The notes beneath the pieces were generated by a model that was not told where the DNA came from, ran no database searches, and saw nothing but the letters and a program-made list of their open reading frames with translations. This document shows positions 43,650-53,331 of a stretch of 64,000 nucleotides of DNA, in pieces (within the stretch, counting starts at the first letter, position 1; each line of letters opens with the position of its first letter). The position numbers and the translations under genes are program-made. Source of the DNA: Flavobacterium sp. DG2-3 (GTDB lineage Bacteria > Bacteroidota > Bacteroidia > Flavobacteriales > Flavobacteriaceae); the NCBI RefSeq assembly GCF_030730925.1, contig NZ_JAVAMB010000007.1, positions 124,001 through 188,000 on the forward strand, in the 5' to 3' direction.

Positions 43650-43930
43650 GCTTCATAAATTATGTGCAGACAATATGCTGGAATACTCCCGCAATGTTTT
43701 CTATAGAATTAATATTGTGCTGCAGTGCTTAATAAATTATTGCAGGTGCAAATATGCCGCTTACCGATTTAGCGGCAATAAATTTAAAAATTAGTTTTAT
43801 ATCAGCCTAAATTTATCCGTAATTTTTTGCAGCTTCCGGTGCACTGCACGACATCTTCTAAAATGCTTTCAAACGCACTGGCTTTCAATGTCATACTTAT
43901 TGGCTTGCAAATAGGGGGCCGGACCACCGA

Positions 43931-44083
43931 GTGGCCAATATGGATCTGGCCGCCGCCCCTTTTATGCTGATGCTTGACTCTTACTTTTTCTTGCTGACTT
44001 TATATTTACAGAAAGGATTACAGCTGCCGCCTCTGCAGACCGGATATTTTGCAGCAGCCCAGGGACTGGGTTTTGGGAGCTAA
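43931..44083 (+). pseudogene. internal fragment of a DHA2-type MFS transporter
   Basis: Reads VANMDLAAAPFMLMLDSYFFLLTLYLQKGLQLPPLQTGYFAAAQGLGFGS then TAA. The segment FLLTLYLQxGLxLxPLQTG is the characteristic helix pair in the middle of EmrB/QacA-type exporters. Nothing before or after belongs to the gene, and the stop is new. An isolated remnant about 50 codons long. The remainder of 43650-44143 is without genes. Confidence 0.65.
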
Positions 44084-44143
44084 AGGTTCAATTAACATTT
44101 TTTTTTAGGCTGGTTTGCCTTACAAATAACCCAGCCCCCACTT

Positions 44144-46210
44144 TTAAAAAAGATATCTTTCTGCTGTTGGAGGCAGTGAGGAATTAATTTCCAAGGGCAG
44201 GTAAATGCTGAAAACAGCGCCCTTTAGCGAACTGCCCTGCGCGCTTATAGCCCCATGGTGGTTATCGACAATTTTTTTGCATATGGAAAGGCCGATACCC
44301 GTGCCTTCAAACTGTGATTTGGAATGAAGCCTTTGAAAAACCCCGAAAATCTTATCCGCTTCTTCAGGAAGAAAACCGATCCCGTTATCGGAGACCGTAA
44401 TTTTGACATAATCAGCTTCAGCGATAAGGTGATTGCTTAGTTTTTCCGCTTTATCGGCCTTGGCAGCGGTAATTTTAATGACCGGAGTGCATCCTTCCCG
44501 CTGGAATTTTAGTGCGTTGCCGATAAGATTGCCCAGCAGCTGGCTTAACTGCAGCGGCTGTCCGGGAATTTCCGGAATATCTGAAATCTCCAAAACGGCC
44601 CCCTTTTCTTCTATCAGCAGTTCGAAGTCTGCCAGAATTTCCACGATGATCTGATTGAGATCCACCATTGAAAAGGAACCTGCAGCTTTATTAAGCTGAG
44701 AGAATGCAAGGACATCCTGCACCAGCGACTGCATCCGGGCAGCGGATTGCCCGATCTTTCTCAGGTGTTCCTGGGACCTGCTGTCCAGCATAGGGCCTGC
44801 CTTGTCCTGGAGCATCTGAGAGAAAATACTGATTTTCCGAAGCGGCTCCTGCAGGTCATGAGAGGCTATGTAGGCGAACTGCGCCAGATCCGCGTTAGAG
44901 CGTGCCAGGTTTTCATTTGCCTCTACCAGCATTTCAGTTCTGACTTTTATCAGTTCTTCAACCCTCTGGCGTGCCAAGACCTGTTCGGTAACATTATTGG
45001 AAATGGCAATAACGCCCAGCACCTCGCCGCTGCCGTCCCTGTAAGGTTCATAAATAAAGTTCTGGTACACAACCTCTGGAGTTCCGAAACGTATAAGATG
45101 CACAGGCATTTCACTGGCCGTGAAGGTTTCGCCGGTTTTAAACACCTGGTCCAGAAGGCCCTCCAGCCCCTGCTCCCTTGCATCGGGCAGTCCTTCAAAG
45201 ATTGGCCTCTGCATTACCTCTTGCCTGTCTTTTCCCCAGAGATTGACCATATGCTCGTTGGCTATCTCCACTGTATGGGAAGGCCCAAGCATCAGGCACA
45301 TGGAGACAGGCGCCTGCATGATCAGGCTGCGGAAATTCTCCTGGCTCTGTGCCATCTTAAGCTTGGCGATATTAAGGTCAGTAACATCTGCAGCGGTATT
45401 CATCACCCCGTATACCCTGCCCTTATCGTCAAAAAGCGGCGTAAAGCTGTAATTGAAATAAAAGGTCTGCAGTTTTCCGTCCCTCTGCAGGTCAACCCGC
45501 TGGTTTTTGGCATGATAAGGCTCCCCGGAATTATAAACCTGCTGCAGAAGCGGGTAGATTTCCTGGCTTTCCAGTTCGGGAAGCACCTCAAAATAGGTTT
45601 TTCCAACCAGGTCCCCCCCTTTTCCCCAGGCATCAATAATGGACTGGTTTAGCATCCTGATGCGCATCTGTGGCCCTTCATAGACTCCGATTGGAAACGG
45701 AGCGGCATCAATGAGCGAACGCAGCTCATGGGCATGGTCTTCATGCTCAGAGCATACCGCGGCCACGCCTTCGACCACAGGGCCGTTGCCAAACACCGGA
45801 GTGTAATTAAATACGCATAATCTGCCGTTAAGGAAAATCTTTTCCTGCATCGGAAACTGGCCTTCTTGGATAGACTGCAGCGCGGTGTGCATTATCTTTG
45901 TAACGGAAGGCCCAAAAAGGCTCCACAGACCGGCGCTCTGCGGCCCTGGCTGCCCTTGACTGGGACGGTCGCTGGGAAAATTCTCAAGGCCGGAGTCATT
46001 GCAGAACTGCAGGTGATCCTTTCCCCACCATACAAACATAGGCAGTTTAGAGCACAGCAGCATACACAGGATGCTGCGCAGAGCGGCAGGCCACTGCCCC
46101 GGAGGCCCTAATCTGCTCTGGCTCCAGTCGGCCTTTCTCAGGGCGTCCCCCATCGCAGTTTTGGGCACAAAATAGAATTCGTCGTTTAATGGGGATTGGT
46201 CTTGAATCAT
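44144..46210 (-). CDS. three-PAS sensor histidine kinase
   Basis: About 688 residues from the Met at 46210 (MIQDQSPLNDEFYF). Three PAS-type domains: about 30-155 (divergent, GPPGQWPAALRSILCMLLCSKLPMFVWWGKDHLQFCND), about 165-290 (LRSLIDAAPFPIGVYEGPQMRIRMLNQSIIDAWG) and about 300-425 (FRSLIMQAPVSMCLMLGPSHTVEIANEHMVNLWG). Then a coiled coil, the H-box YIASHDLQEPLRKISIFSQML and an HATPase domain (LLGNLIGNALKFQ, VSDNGIGF, FEGTGIGLSICKKIVDNHHGAI). No membrane helix, so it senses in the cytoplasm. The natural partner is a single-domain regulator such as 36312. Confidence 0.93.
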   Translation of the reverse strand: MIQDQSPLNDEFYFVPKTAMGDALRKADWSQSRLGPPGQWPAALRSILCMLLCSKLPMFVWWGKDHLQFCNDSGLENFPSDRPSQGQPGPQSAGLWSLFGPSVTKIMHTALQSIQEGQFPMQEKIFLNGRLCVFNYTPVFGNGPVVEGVAAVCSEHEDHAHELRSLIDAAPFPIGVYEGPQMRIRMLNQSIIDAWGKGGDLVGKTYFEVLPELESQEIYPLLQQVYNSGEPYHAKNQRVDLQRDGKLQTFYFNYSFTPLFDDKGRVYGVMNTAADVTDLNIAKLKMAQSQENFRSLIMQAPVSMCLMLGPSHTVEIANEHMVNLWGKDRQEVMQRPIFEGLPDAREQGLEGLLDQVFKTGETFTASEMPVHLIRFGTPEVVYQNFIYEPYRDGSGEVLGVIAISNNVTEQVLARQRVEELIKVRTEMLVEANENLARSNADLAQFAYIASHDLQEPLRKISIFSQMLQDKAGPMLDSRSQEHLRKIGQSAARMQSLVQDVLAFSQLNKAAGSFSMVDLNQIIVEILADFELLIEEKGAVLEISDIPEIPGQPLQLSQLLGNLIGNALKFQREGCTPVIKITAAKADKAEKLSNHLIAEADYVKITVSDNGIGFLPEEADKIFGVFQRLHSKSQFEGTGIGLSICKKIVDNHHGAISAQGSSLKGAVFSIYLPLEINSSLPPTAERYLF

Positions 46211-46311
46211 AAAGATCATTTAATTAAATGTAATACAGCAGGCCGGCATCTCAAAGATAAGGAACTTTTTTACTTTCAGGCAGATTTTCAGCGGCCGCTG
46301 AAAACCGTATT

Positions 46312-47448
46312 TTATTTGGAAGCAAGCAGTGCGGTTTTAAGCGCTTCAAAAGCATCTTCGAGAGTTATTTTAAGCGTATGGTCCGGGTTTTCAATTTTTG
46401 CAATTACATCAGAAAGTATCTGCTGGACGCAGCTGCCGTACACCTCGCCTTTTGTCTGCGGGATTTCAAAAGATCCCGATACGATGTGATCAGCGTCATA
46501 CAAAATTCCAGATATCAGCGTGGATTCTTTCTCAGCCGCAACTCCGGATTCTGATGCGCCCCATCCTTCCGGGCGTGATACGTCTCCGGCTTTTGCAAAC
46601 TCCTGCGCCTGAGTTTCAGACCACCTTGGGAGTCTGGACAGCTCTTCGCGGCTCTGCGCATTTACAAGCGCTTTCAGGTTTCCTTTCATCGGCATCCAGC
46701 CCTCTATGGTAATCCTGGCAAGATCATAGACCAGATTGATTGTGGTCTGCTCAAAAAAGCCGGGCCCGGAGAAGGCATGGTAATAATTTGCTATAAGGCC
46801 CTCATCGTATAAAACCATGGCAGCCACACGGTCGCGCTGATGCTCATTTCTTTTATGGGACACGCCGTAAACCTGAGAATATTTCTGTCCCCCCACAGCA
46901 TTGATGATATCAAAAAAATGCACCCCGTGTTCCACCATAATCCCGCCTGACACATCCTCATTCCAGAACCAGTGGCTTTCGGGCAGGGATTCATCCTGCG
47001 CGTAGTTGTTTACCACAGCGTGGCGCAGCCTCCCCAGTGCGCCGTCCTGTCCTAGCTGGATGACCGCGTTTATAATGGGGTTATAACGGATCATATGGTT
47101 AACGGTAATAATCCTGCCGGTCTTCTGCTGCACTCTGAAAATCTCCTCTGCCTGCCGCTCTGTTATGGACAGCGGCTTTTCCAGCAGCACGTGCTTTCCG
47201 GCCTGCATTGCGGCGCAGGCCATTTCGCTGTGCAGCCCCGGAGGCGTCACAATGCTTACAATTTCAATTTCCGGGTCATTTACCAGATCTTTCCAATCAC
47301 TGTACACCCTGCAGTTCTCTGCTTCTTTTATGTGGGATCCATGGTCTGCAACTGCGGCCACCTGCACATTTTCAAGTTTTGACCACCAGTGGTGCAGGAA
47401 TTTTCCAAATCCCCCGTATCCTATTATTCCAACTTTATATCTTTTCAT
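46312..47448 (-). CDS. Gfo/Idh/MocA-family oxidoreductase
   Basis: About 378 residues from the internal Met at 47448 (MKRYKVGIIGYGGFGKFLHHWW); a start at 47472 would overlap the preceding gene. Rossmann motif GYGGFGKFL, LEKPLSI (conserved Lys), VNHMIRYNP and a C-terminal domain with MVEHGVHFFDIIN, whose His fits the family catalytic position. NAD(P)-dependent sugar-type dehydrogenase of unknown substrate. Last gene of a four-gene operon with catalase-, SMP-30- and sorbosone-dehydrogenase-like proteins. Confidence 0.9.
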   Translation of the reverse strand: MKRYKVGIIGYGGFGKFLHHWWSKLENVQVAAVADHGSHIKEAENCRVYSDWKDLVNDPEIEIVSIVTPPGLHSEMACAAMQAGKHVLLEKPLSITERQAEEIFRVQQKTGRIITVNHMIRYNPIINAVIQLGQDGALGRLRHAVVNNYAQDESLPESHWFWNEDVSGGIMVEHGVHFFDIINAVGGQKYSQVYGVSHKRNEHQRDRVAAMVLYDEGLIANYYHAFSGPGFFEQTTINLVYDLARITIEGWMPMKGNLKALVNAQSREELSRLPRWSETQAQEFAKAGDVSRPEGWGASESGVAAEKESTLISGILYDADHIVSGSFEIPQTKGEVYGSCVQQILSDVIAKIENPDHTLKITLEDAFEALKTALLASK

Positions 47449-47472
47449 AAGAATTCTTTTTTTGTTTACCAA

Positions 47473-48582
47473 TTAATCGGGCAGCTCCACAATGCTTTTA
47501 GGTTCTAGCCTTGCCTGCGCATTCATATGATGCCTGTATCTGCTGGATGTTTCATACGCAAGTTTTCTCACGCGCATGATATTCCCCAGCGGACGATGCT
47601 CGGGCAGGCAGTGGAACGGATTAAAACTCAGCACATCATCGGCATAAACCCTCCGCTGGGGGCTGAAGGTTTCCTGTGGCGGAAAAGCCAGCTTTGCCAC
47701 CGGCTGATAAGGGCTTTCATCTTCCGGCCACTGCACCGAACCGTCCTCTACCGGCATTTTTTCCAGATCTGTGCAAAGCTGTGCGCTTAATTCATATTCT
47801 GCCGTATTGGATCTGAAAAAATCAGCTATAATTTTGGTCAGAAAAGCATTTTCGTCCTCATCAATTATCTCGCTTTCAATTTTTTTGCCAGACAGTCCCT
47901 TTACATTTTCAGACAATGGTTTTACGTTAATCTTTGCCACATAATCCCCGTAACGAAGTGCTGCCATACTAAAATAGGCATCGCCTAAAATGTGCGGTCC
48001 CGGTGCGCTTAATTTGTTTGTATTATCTGCCAGACCTACAGCGGCCATAACATTCTGCACCCCTACAGCGGCTTTCTGCGCAATCTGCTGGAACAGTTCG
48101 CCGCTTTGGGCCTGGCTCTCCAGACCTTCCTGCATTTTTAAATATTCATTTATTGTTCCTGTTGGAATTATTGGATAATTCACCAGCAGAAAATCCTGCG
48201 TCAGGGCATCTGACAGTTCAGGTAAAAATTTCTCTCCTTCTACTCCTATTATTTTGATTGCCATTCCTCTGAAGGCTGACAATTTATCTGGTACTATAGA
48301 ACCTTGAGCCGTAGAAAAACGCACAATAACGGGATAGGTTTTAGGCTCTGCAAATAGTCCCTGAGCTAAATGTTCCGGCAGATTTTCATAAATGGTAATT
48401 TCGCCTTTTAAAACGGCATGGCTTTTGGCATGGGCATCTCTTATCGCATGACGGTATTTCTCGTACATCAGACGGTTTACTCTCGCCATGGAATCTACAA
48501 TTTTCCGACTGATTTCCTGTTCATCCGGCTGCTGCACTTCTACCGAATCGCTGTAACGGATATAATGGGTGGATAAAGTCAT
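47473..48582 (-). CDS. catalase-family (haem-dependent) protein
   Basis: 369 residues, shorter than classical catalases (about 480) and of the SrpA-like/minimal type. Family marks: DAHAKSHAVLKGEITIYENLPEHLAQGLF (distal His region), PVIVRFSTAQGSIVPDKLSAFRGMAIKI, DFLLVNYPII, and at the C-terminus FNPFHCLPEHRPLGNIMRVRKLAYETSSRYRHH, which includes the haem-proximal Tyr region (RKLAY). No signal peptide. Activity as catalase or organic peroxidase is inferred. It lies 21 nt after the SMP-30-like gene and probably removes H2O2 made by the dehydrogenases of this operon. Confidence 0.87.
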   Translation of the reverse strand: MTLSTHYIRYSDSVEVQQPDEQEISRKIVDSMARVNRLMYEKYRHAIRDAHAKSHAVLKGEITIYENLPEHLAQGLFAEPKTYPVIVRFSTAQGSIVPDKLSAFRGMAIKIIGVEGEKFLPELSDALTQDFLLVNYPIIPTGTINEYLKMQEGLESQAQSGELFQQIAQKAAVGVQNVMAAVGLADNTNKLSAPGPHILGDAYFSMAALRYGDYVAKINVKPLSENVKGLSGKKIESEIIDEDENAFLTKIIADFFRSNTAEYELSAQLCTDLEKMPVEDGSVQWPEDESPYQPVAKLAFPPQETFSPQRRVYADDVLSFNPFHCLPEHRPLGNIMRVRKLAYETSSRYRHHMNAQARLEPKSIVELPD

Positions 48583-48603
48583 AAAGTTTTTTTTAGTCTG
48601 ATT

Positions 48604-49563
48604 TTATTTTTTTGCCGGACTGAACACCGCCTGCTGCAGGGAGAATTTTTTTGAAGGAACATTATTGCCTTCGGTCAGTTCGCTGAAATTGGCATTCATA
48701 ATCCATGTTTCCGAACCAGTTGTTGCAGCCGTTGACGGAAAAGCAAACCGGTCTTCGACAGAGGTCGATTCTGCAACCTGTGCGGTTGTCCAGTTATCGG
48801 CCGTTATTAATTTGAAAATTTTATTTACCCCGCCGTTCTGCACCAGTGTCAGGGTATTATTATCGTCTAGAAGAAGTCCGTCTGCACTTGGAAAAAACTG
48901 ATCTATTTTAACTTTAGTGCCTTTTTCGGGATTATTAAGTTCTATTTTTACCAGTGCACCGGTGCCGTTATTGGCAACAATTAAAAATCCCTGCGGATGA
49001 AAAACAATTCCGTTTGGTCCTACTCCGGCCGATTTTAACAGTTCGCTTCTGCTGAAAACAGCTGCCTTTCCATTGGTGTCCGCTTTATAAATTACATCGG
49101 CATAACTGTCCGTAACATACACGCTGCCCTGCTTGTCAAAAGCCAGGTCATTTGGGAAATGCTCTCCCGCAGCAAGGCCTGACAAATCAGTATCAGACAA
49201 TTTTTTTCCGGATTTTATATCAATAGAAACCAGTCTTGCCATCTTCTTTTTAGTTTCGGGCGTGCTGAATTTGCTGTAATTGGCATCTGCTGCACAGAAA
49301 AAAAGCCGTTTTCCGTCCGGATGCACTTTTATCCCATAAGTCGACTTTAAAGATTTATCTGCATACAATTCGGTATATTTTCCCTCCCTGGTTACTTTTC
49401 CAACGGTTCCCAATCGCGCGGAAGTAACATAAAATGCATTCGAAGCTTTATCAAAAGCAACCCCTTCCGGATATGATTCCGGCGCTTCAAATTCAATTCG
49501 TTTTGTAGGCTGCTGTGCCCAGATTGCCTGAACAGACAGCATGAGTATGATAAACTTTTTCAT
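48604..49563 (-). CDS. secreted SMP-30/gluconolactonase-like beta-propeller
   Basis: 319 residues with a Sec signal peptide (MKKFIILMLSVQAIWAQ). Propeller repeats are evident (YPEGVAFDKASNAFYVTSARLGTVGKV, HFPNDLAFDKQGSVYVTDSYADVIYK, VGPNGIVFHPQGFLIVANNGTGALVKI), with Asn/Asp residues typical of the Ca-binding lactonase fold. Role as periplasmic lactonase inferred from the adjacent sugar dehydrogenase. 3 nt separate it from the upstream gene. Confidence 0.85.
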   Translation of the reverse strand: MKKFIILMLSVQAIWAQQPTKRIEFEAPESYPEGVAFDKASNAFYVTSARLGTVGKVTREGKYTELYADKSLKSTYGIKVHPDGKRLFFCAADANYSKFSTPETKKKMARLVSIDIKSGKKLSDTDLSGLAAGEHFPNDLAFDKQGSVYVTDSYADVIYKADTNGKAAVFSRSELLKSAGVGPNGIVFHPQGFLIVANNGTGALVKIELNNPEKGTKVKIDQFFPSADGLLLDDNNTLTLVQNGGVNKIFKLITADNWTTAQVAESTSVEDRFAFPSTAATTGSETWIMNANFSELTEGNNVPSKKFSLQQAVFSPAKK

Positions 49564-49566
49564 AAT

Positions 49567-50730
49567 TTATTTGTGTTTAAGGGCATAAATAATTCCATTT
49601 GCATCATCAGAAACATACACTACATCATTGCCAATGGCAAGACCGGCAGGTCTTCCAAAACGCTCATTTCCAATTAAAAATCCACTTAAAAAATCATCAG
49701 AGCTTACTGGATTTCCTTTTTTGTCAAATTTGATTCTTTCTACTTTGTATCCGCTCGGGTTTTGTCTGTTCCACGATCCGTGCCAGCATACCAGTGCATC
49801 GCCTTTGTTATTTCCCTGCTGAAAAAAGGCAAACGCAATCGGTGCGCTGTGAGCGGGAAATTCCATTACAGAAGGCTGTGTGGCTTTTACCCATCCTTCC
49901 TTTGTATTTCCCACAGGATCTTCCCTGCTCTGGTCAACGACACGTTTTCCATAAGCAAAAGGAAATCCGTAATTGCCACCCAGTACAATATGATTTAATT
50001 CTTCCGGCGGCCAGTCGTCGCCCTTTGTATCTCCGCCATTGTCCGCGCCCCACATTTCTTTTGTCTGGGGATGCCAGTCAAAACCTATCATATTGCGAAG
50101 TCCCGATGCATATAAAGTCCTTTTCCAGGTCTGCGGATCCACCTGAAGCAGTGAAGCGGTTTCTTTGTCGCTTTCTTTGCAGTCATTGCAGACGCTTCCC
50201 ACAGAAATATACAATTTGCCGTCTGGCCCAAAATCCATAGTCCGGTTAGCGTGCTGTCCGCCGCTGGGCAGATCGTTAATTAACGTATCAGCAACTTTTC
50301 CAAAAGTACCATCTGTGTTTAAAGCATATCGAAGCACTTTGCTGTTATTGCACAAATACATAAAATTGTCTTTTGAGGTGATTCCGTGAACACCCGGAAA
50401 ATCAGCAACACGCATCAAATCATCAAACCTGCCGTCTTTATCAGTGTCTTTGAGCATCAGCACATCGCCGGCATCGCGGCGGGTTACATACAATTGTCCG
50501 CTTTTGCCAACATACAGCATTCGAGGTTTTCCTAAACCTTTAGCCACCGGAGTTACCTGCCAGCCCTGGGCAGTTTTTAGTCCCGAGGCCAATTCGGTGC
50601 TGTATTCTAAATGTGTTGGGAAATTGGTGATTGTCGTTTTTTTTGTGTCTTCCTTGGGCGAAATCCCTTTTTGGGCATAAGACATGCAGCTTAAACCCAA
50701 AAGCAGTATAAAAGTGATTTTTGTTTTCAT
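49567..50730 (-). CDS. secreted sorbosone-dehydrogenase-family protein (PQQ-type propeller)
   Basis: 387 residues with a Sec signal peptide (ITFILLLGLSCMSYAQ). Soluble-glucose/L-sorbosone dehydrogenase fold: GLGKPRMLYVGKSGQLYVTRRDAGDVLMLKDTDKDGRFDD, GGQHANRTMDFGPDGKLYISVGSVC, LRNMIGFDWHPQTKEMWGADNGGD. Members bind PQQ and oxidise aldoses or sorbosone in the periplasm. No PQQ biosynthesis genes are in the window. First gene of the four-gene operon; the 340 nt upstream (50731-51071) hold only promoter DNA and the tail region of the next gene. Confidence 0.88.
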   Translation of the reverse strand: MKTKITFILLLGLSCMSYAQKGISPKEDTKKTTITNFPTHLEYSTELASGLKTAQGWQVTPVAKGLGKPRMLYVGKSGQLYVTRRDAGDVLMLKDTDKDGRFDDLMRVADFPGVHGITSKDNFMYLCNNSKVLRYALNTDGTFGKVADTLINDLPSGGQHANRTMDFGPDGKLYISVGSVCNDCKESDKETASLLQVDPQTWKRTLYASGLRNMIGFDWHPQTKEMWGADNGGDTKGDDWPPEELNHIVLGGNYGFPFAYGKRVVDQSREDPVGNTKEGWVKATQPSVMEFPAHSAPIAFAFFQQGNNKGDALVCWHGSWNRQNPSGYKVERIKFDKKGNPVSSDDFLSGFLIGNERFGRPAGLAIGNDVVYVSDDANGIIYALKHK

Positions 50731-51071
50731 AAGGATTGTTAAGTGTTGATATTGCGGTTCAATTACTTTGAAAGATATTCATTTTGTGAAGCTTGTTAAA
50801 TTTATTAAACACTGAAAGTCAAAACCTTACATTATATTAAAAATAATATTATATGATTTACAGTCTTTTATCCTTAAACGGCCGATGGAGACTCTAAAAG
50901 GAAGTCACAGAACCGGCAAGCAGCTTCACATCCTTTGTTAAAAAAGTGACAAATCTTTTTTACGTCTTCAAATAATTTAATTTCAGCATAATCGGGCCTA
51001 AAAACAAGCAATAAAAATAGTAGAACCGATTTGCCTTATGCTGTGGCCTGTGCAATCGTAAAATATAAATA

Positions 51072-53315
51072 TTATTCTTTTATAAGATCTTCAAAATGAA
51101 TTGGCAGGTTATTGATCCTTTTACCCGTTGCGTGGAAAATTGCGTTAGCGATCGCCGCAGGAATTGCAGTCATGCCAATTTCACCGACACCTTTAATTCC
51201 CAATTCGTTAATCAGCGTATCGTTTTCTTCAGCAAAAATAACTTCCATTTCTGGAATGTCTGCATGGACAGGAATATGGTATTCGCCCAGATTGGCATTC
51301 ATATATTTTCCAAGATTTGGATCAATCAGCGTTTCCTCGTGCAGTGCCTTGCTGATTCCCCAGATCATGGAGCCCAATATTTGGCTTTTTGCCGTCTTCG
51401 GATTGATTATTTTTCCTGCTGCAACCGCCGTAACAGCTCTAGTAACAGTTATACTTCCTAAATCTTTATCTATTTCAACCTCAACAAATGAAGCGCTATG
51501 AGTCGCTTTGCTATATTTTCTGAGTTTCAGCAGATCTGGTCCTCCCAATTTGGTAACTTTAAACTCTTTACCATTATTAATTTTAATAAGCTGCTGAAAT
51601 GAAATGAAAATATCCGGCTGATTTACTACACTAACGGCACGGTTTCGAAAAACAATCTGATGTTCTGGAATTTTTTCAAAAGGAGAATTATCCATATCTT
51701 TTATTTTCTTTATGATTTTCTTCTTTAGTTCCCTGATGGCAGCGACAATTGCCGTACCAGTAGAAGACGTAATGGCTGAACCTCCCTGAAACATGGAAAA
51801 AGGCTTTTTGCTGTCGCCATAAAAAAACAATACTTCATTGGCAGAAATCCCAAATTCATCGGCAGCTATCTGCGTCATAGCGGTCAGGGTTCCTGTGCCA
51901 ATGTCGGTTGTGGCATTATGCACTTCCAGCCGGCCTTCTTTAGTTAATGCAGCTCCAGCCCTGGCGGGAAATTGGTATGCATCCCAAATGCCGGTTGCCA
52001 TACCCCAGCCTACCAGCCTATTTCCTTTTTTTGTGCTTGCGGGTTTTGGATTTCGCATATGCCAGCCAAATTTTTCGGCACCTTTTTCGTAACATTGCTT
52101 TAATTCTTTGCTGGTAAAAGGTTTTTGCGTGGAAGGATCAATTTGCGAATAATTGTTAAGACGAAAATCCAAAGGATCCAAATTCAATTTATAGGCCAGT
52201 TCGTCCATAATGCATTCAATTGCATGCATACCGCTCACTCCTCCCGGCGCTCTCATATCGATAGGTGTGGCAAGGTCTAGCGGAGCCAGCTTATATTCAA
52301 ATAAGGTATTCGCAGCCGGATACAGTTTATGGCTCCAGGGAACCAGAATTTCATTATAATCTTCATAAGCAGAAGTCTCGCCAACCGCGCTGTGATTCAT
52401 AGCTGTTACTTTTCCGCTATTGTCGGCTCCGAACCGTAGTGACTGGACTACCTGAGGTCTGTGCCCAAACGAGAACATTTGTTTTCTTTCGAGTGTAACA
52501 CGAACATTTCTTTTAAGTTCCAACGATGCCAGCACGCACAAAAACAATTGATACTGCGGACGAAGGCCTGACCCAAAAGCGCCTCCGACATACGGCGCCA
52601 GCACTCTGACATTTTTATATTTCAAGCCAAAAACATTGGCTACATAAAGCTGATTGTTTATTGTTCCCTGCGTTTTATCATAAATGGTCAATTTTCCATC
52701 GCCTTCATAAATAGTGGTTGTTGCAAAGAGCTCCATCGGATTGTGATGTTCGGTTCCGTGACGGTACTGGGCTGCAGCTGTAAATTCTGCACTTGCGTAG
52801 GCCTCTTCAAAGTTACCCGTTGGCTTTGGCGGAGGCGGTTTCAGCGGTGTCGCCATTCCTTTTTTCGGTTCTCGCGCCTTATCCTGATTTTGAGATAATA
52901 CCGTATTAAACGTTTCTTCCTCATAAACAAACTTAATCAAAGTTGAAGCATAACGCGCCGTCTCAAAATCTTCTGCCACAATGAGAGCGATCGGCTGGCC
53001 ATTATATCTGATACTATTATCGCTCAATGGCTTAAAAACCGTTCCTGGAGGCGCATCCATATCTGCATATTGTATATCGAACCAGGCAAGGCTTGGACGG
53101 TTTTCGTGCGTAAATATCTTTACAACTCCCTGAAGTGCGAGTACATCCGAGACATCAATACTTAAGATTTTTCCTTTTGTAATTGTACTGTTGACTACAT
53201 AACCGTATAGGAGATCCGGAACATTATGCTCTGCTGCATATTGGGCACTTCCGGTAACTTTTTCAAAACCTTCCAGCCGGCTGAGGGGCTGTCCAACTAA
53301 GGGTCTATTTTCCAT
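51072..53315 (-). CDS. xanthine-dehydrogenase-family molybdopterin subunit (PaoC-like)
   Basis: 747 residues. N-terminal aldehyde-oxidase/xanthine-dehydrogenase a/b-hammerhead (about 12-130; LIVAEDFETARYA), then the molybdenum-cofactor domains with GAFGSGLRP, DMRAPGG, QGGSAITSSTGTA and the catalytic Glu in IKGVGEIGMTAIPAAIANA near the C-terminus. It forms an alpha-beta-gamma hydroxylase with the two genes upstream. Because the FAD subunit is PaoB-type, the likely substrates are aromatic or other aldehydes. No moco-insertion chaperone (PaoD) is adjacent. Confidence 0.92.
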   Translation of the reverse strand: MENRPLVGQPLSRLEGFEKVTGSAQYAAEHNVPDLLYGYVVNSTITKGKILSIDVSDVLALQGVVKIFTHENRPSLAWFDIQYADMDAPPGTVFKPLSDNSIRYNGQPIALIVAEDFETARYASTLIKFVYEEETFNTVLSQNQDKAREPKKGMATPLKPPPPKPTGNFEEAYASAEFTAAAQYRHGTEHHNPMELFATTTIYEGDGKLTIYDKTQGTINNQLYVANVFGLKYKNVRVLAPYVGGAFGSGLRPQYQLFLCVLASLELKRNVRVTLERKQMFSFGHRPQVVQSLRFGADNSGKVTAMNHSAVGETSAYEDYNEILVPWSHKLYPAANTLFEYKLAPLDLATPIDMRAPGGVSGMHAIECIMDELAYKLNLDPLDFRLNNYSQIDPSTQKPFTSKELKQCYEKGAEKFGWHMRNPKPASTKKGNRLVGWGMATGIWDAYQFPARAGAALTKEGRLEVHNATTDIGTGTLTAMTQIAADEFGISANEVLFFYGDSKKPFSMFQGGSAITSSTGTAIVAAIRELKKKIIKKIKDMDNSPFEKIPEHQIVFRNRAVSVVNQPDIFISFQQLIKINNGKEFKVTKLGGPDLLKLRKYSKATHSASFVEVEIDKDLGSITVTRAVTAVAAGKIINPKTAKSQILGSMIWGISKALHEETLIDPNLGKYMNANLGEYHIPVHADIPEMEVIFAEENDTLINELGIKGVGEIGMTAIPAAIANAIFHATGKRINNLPIHFEDLIKE

Positions 53316-53331
53316 TCTTTTTATTTTTAGA

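Noticed and set aside
44747..45652. 301-codon plus-strand frame
   Set aside because: Entirely antisense to the three-PAS histidine kinase, with Cys/His-rich shadow composition.
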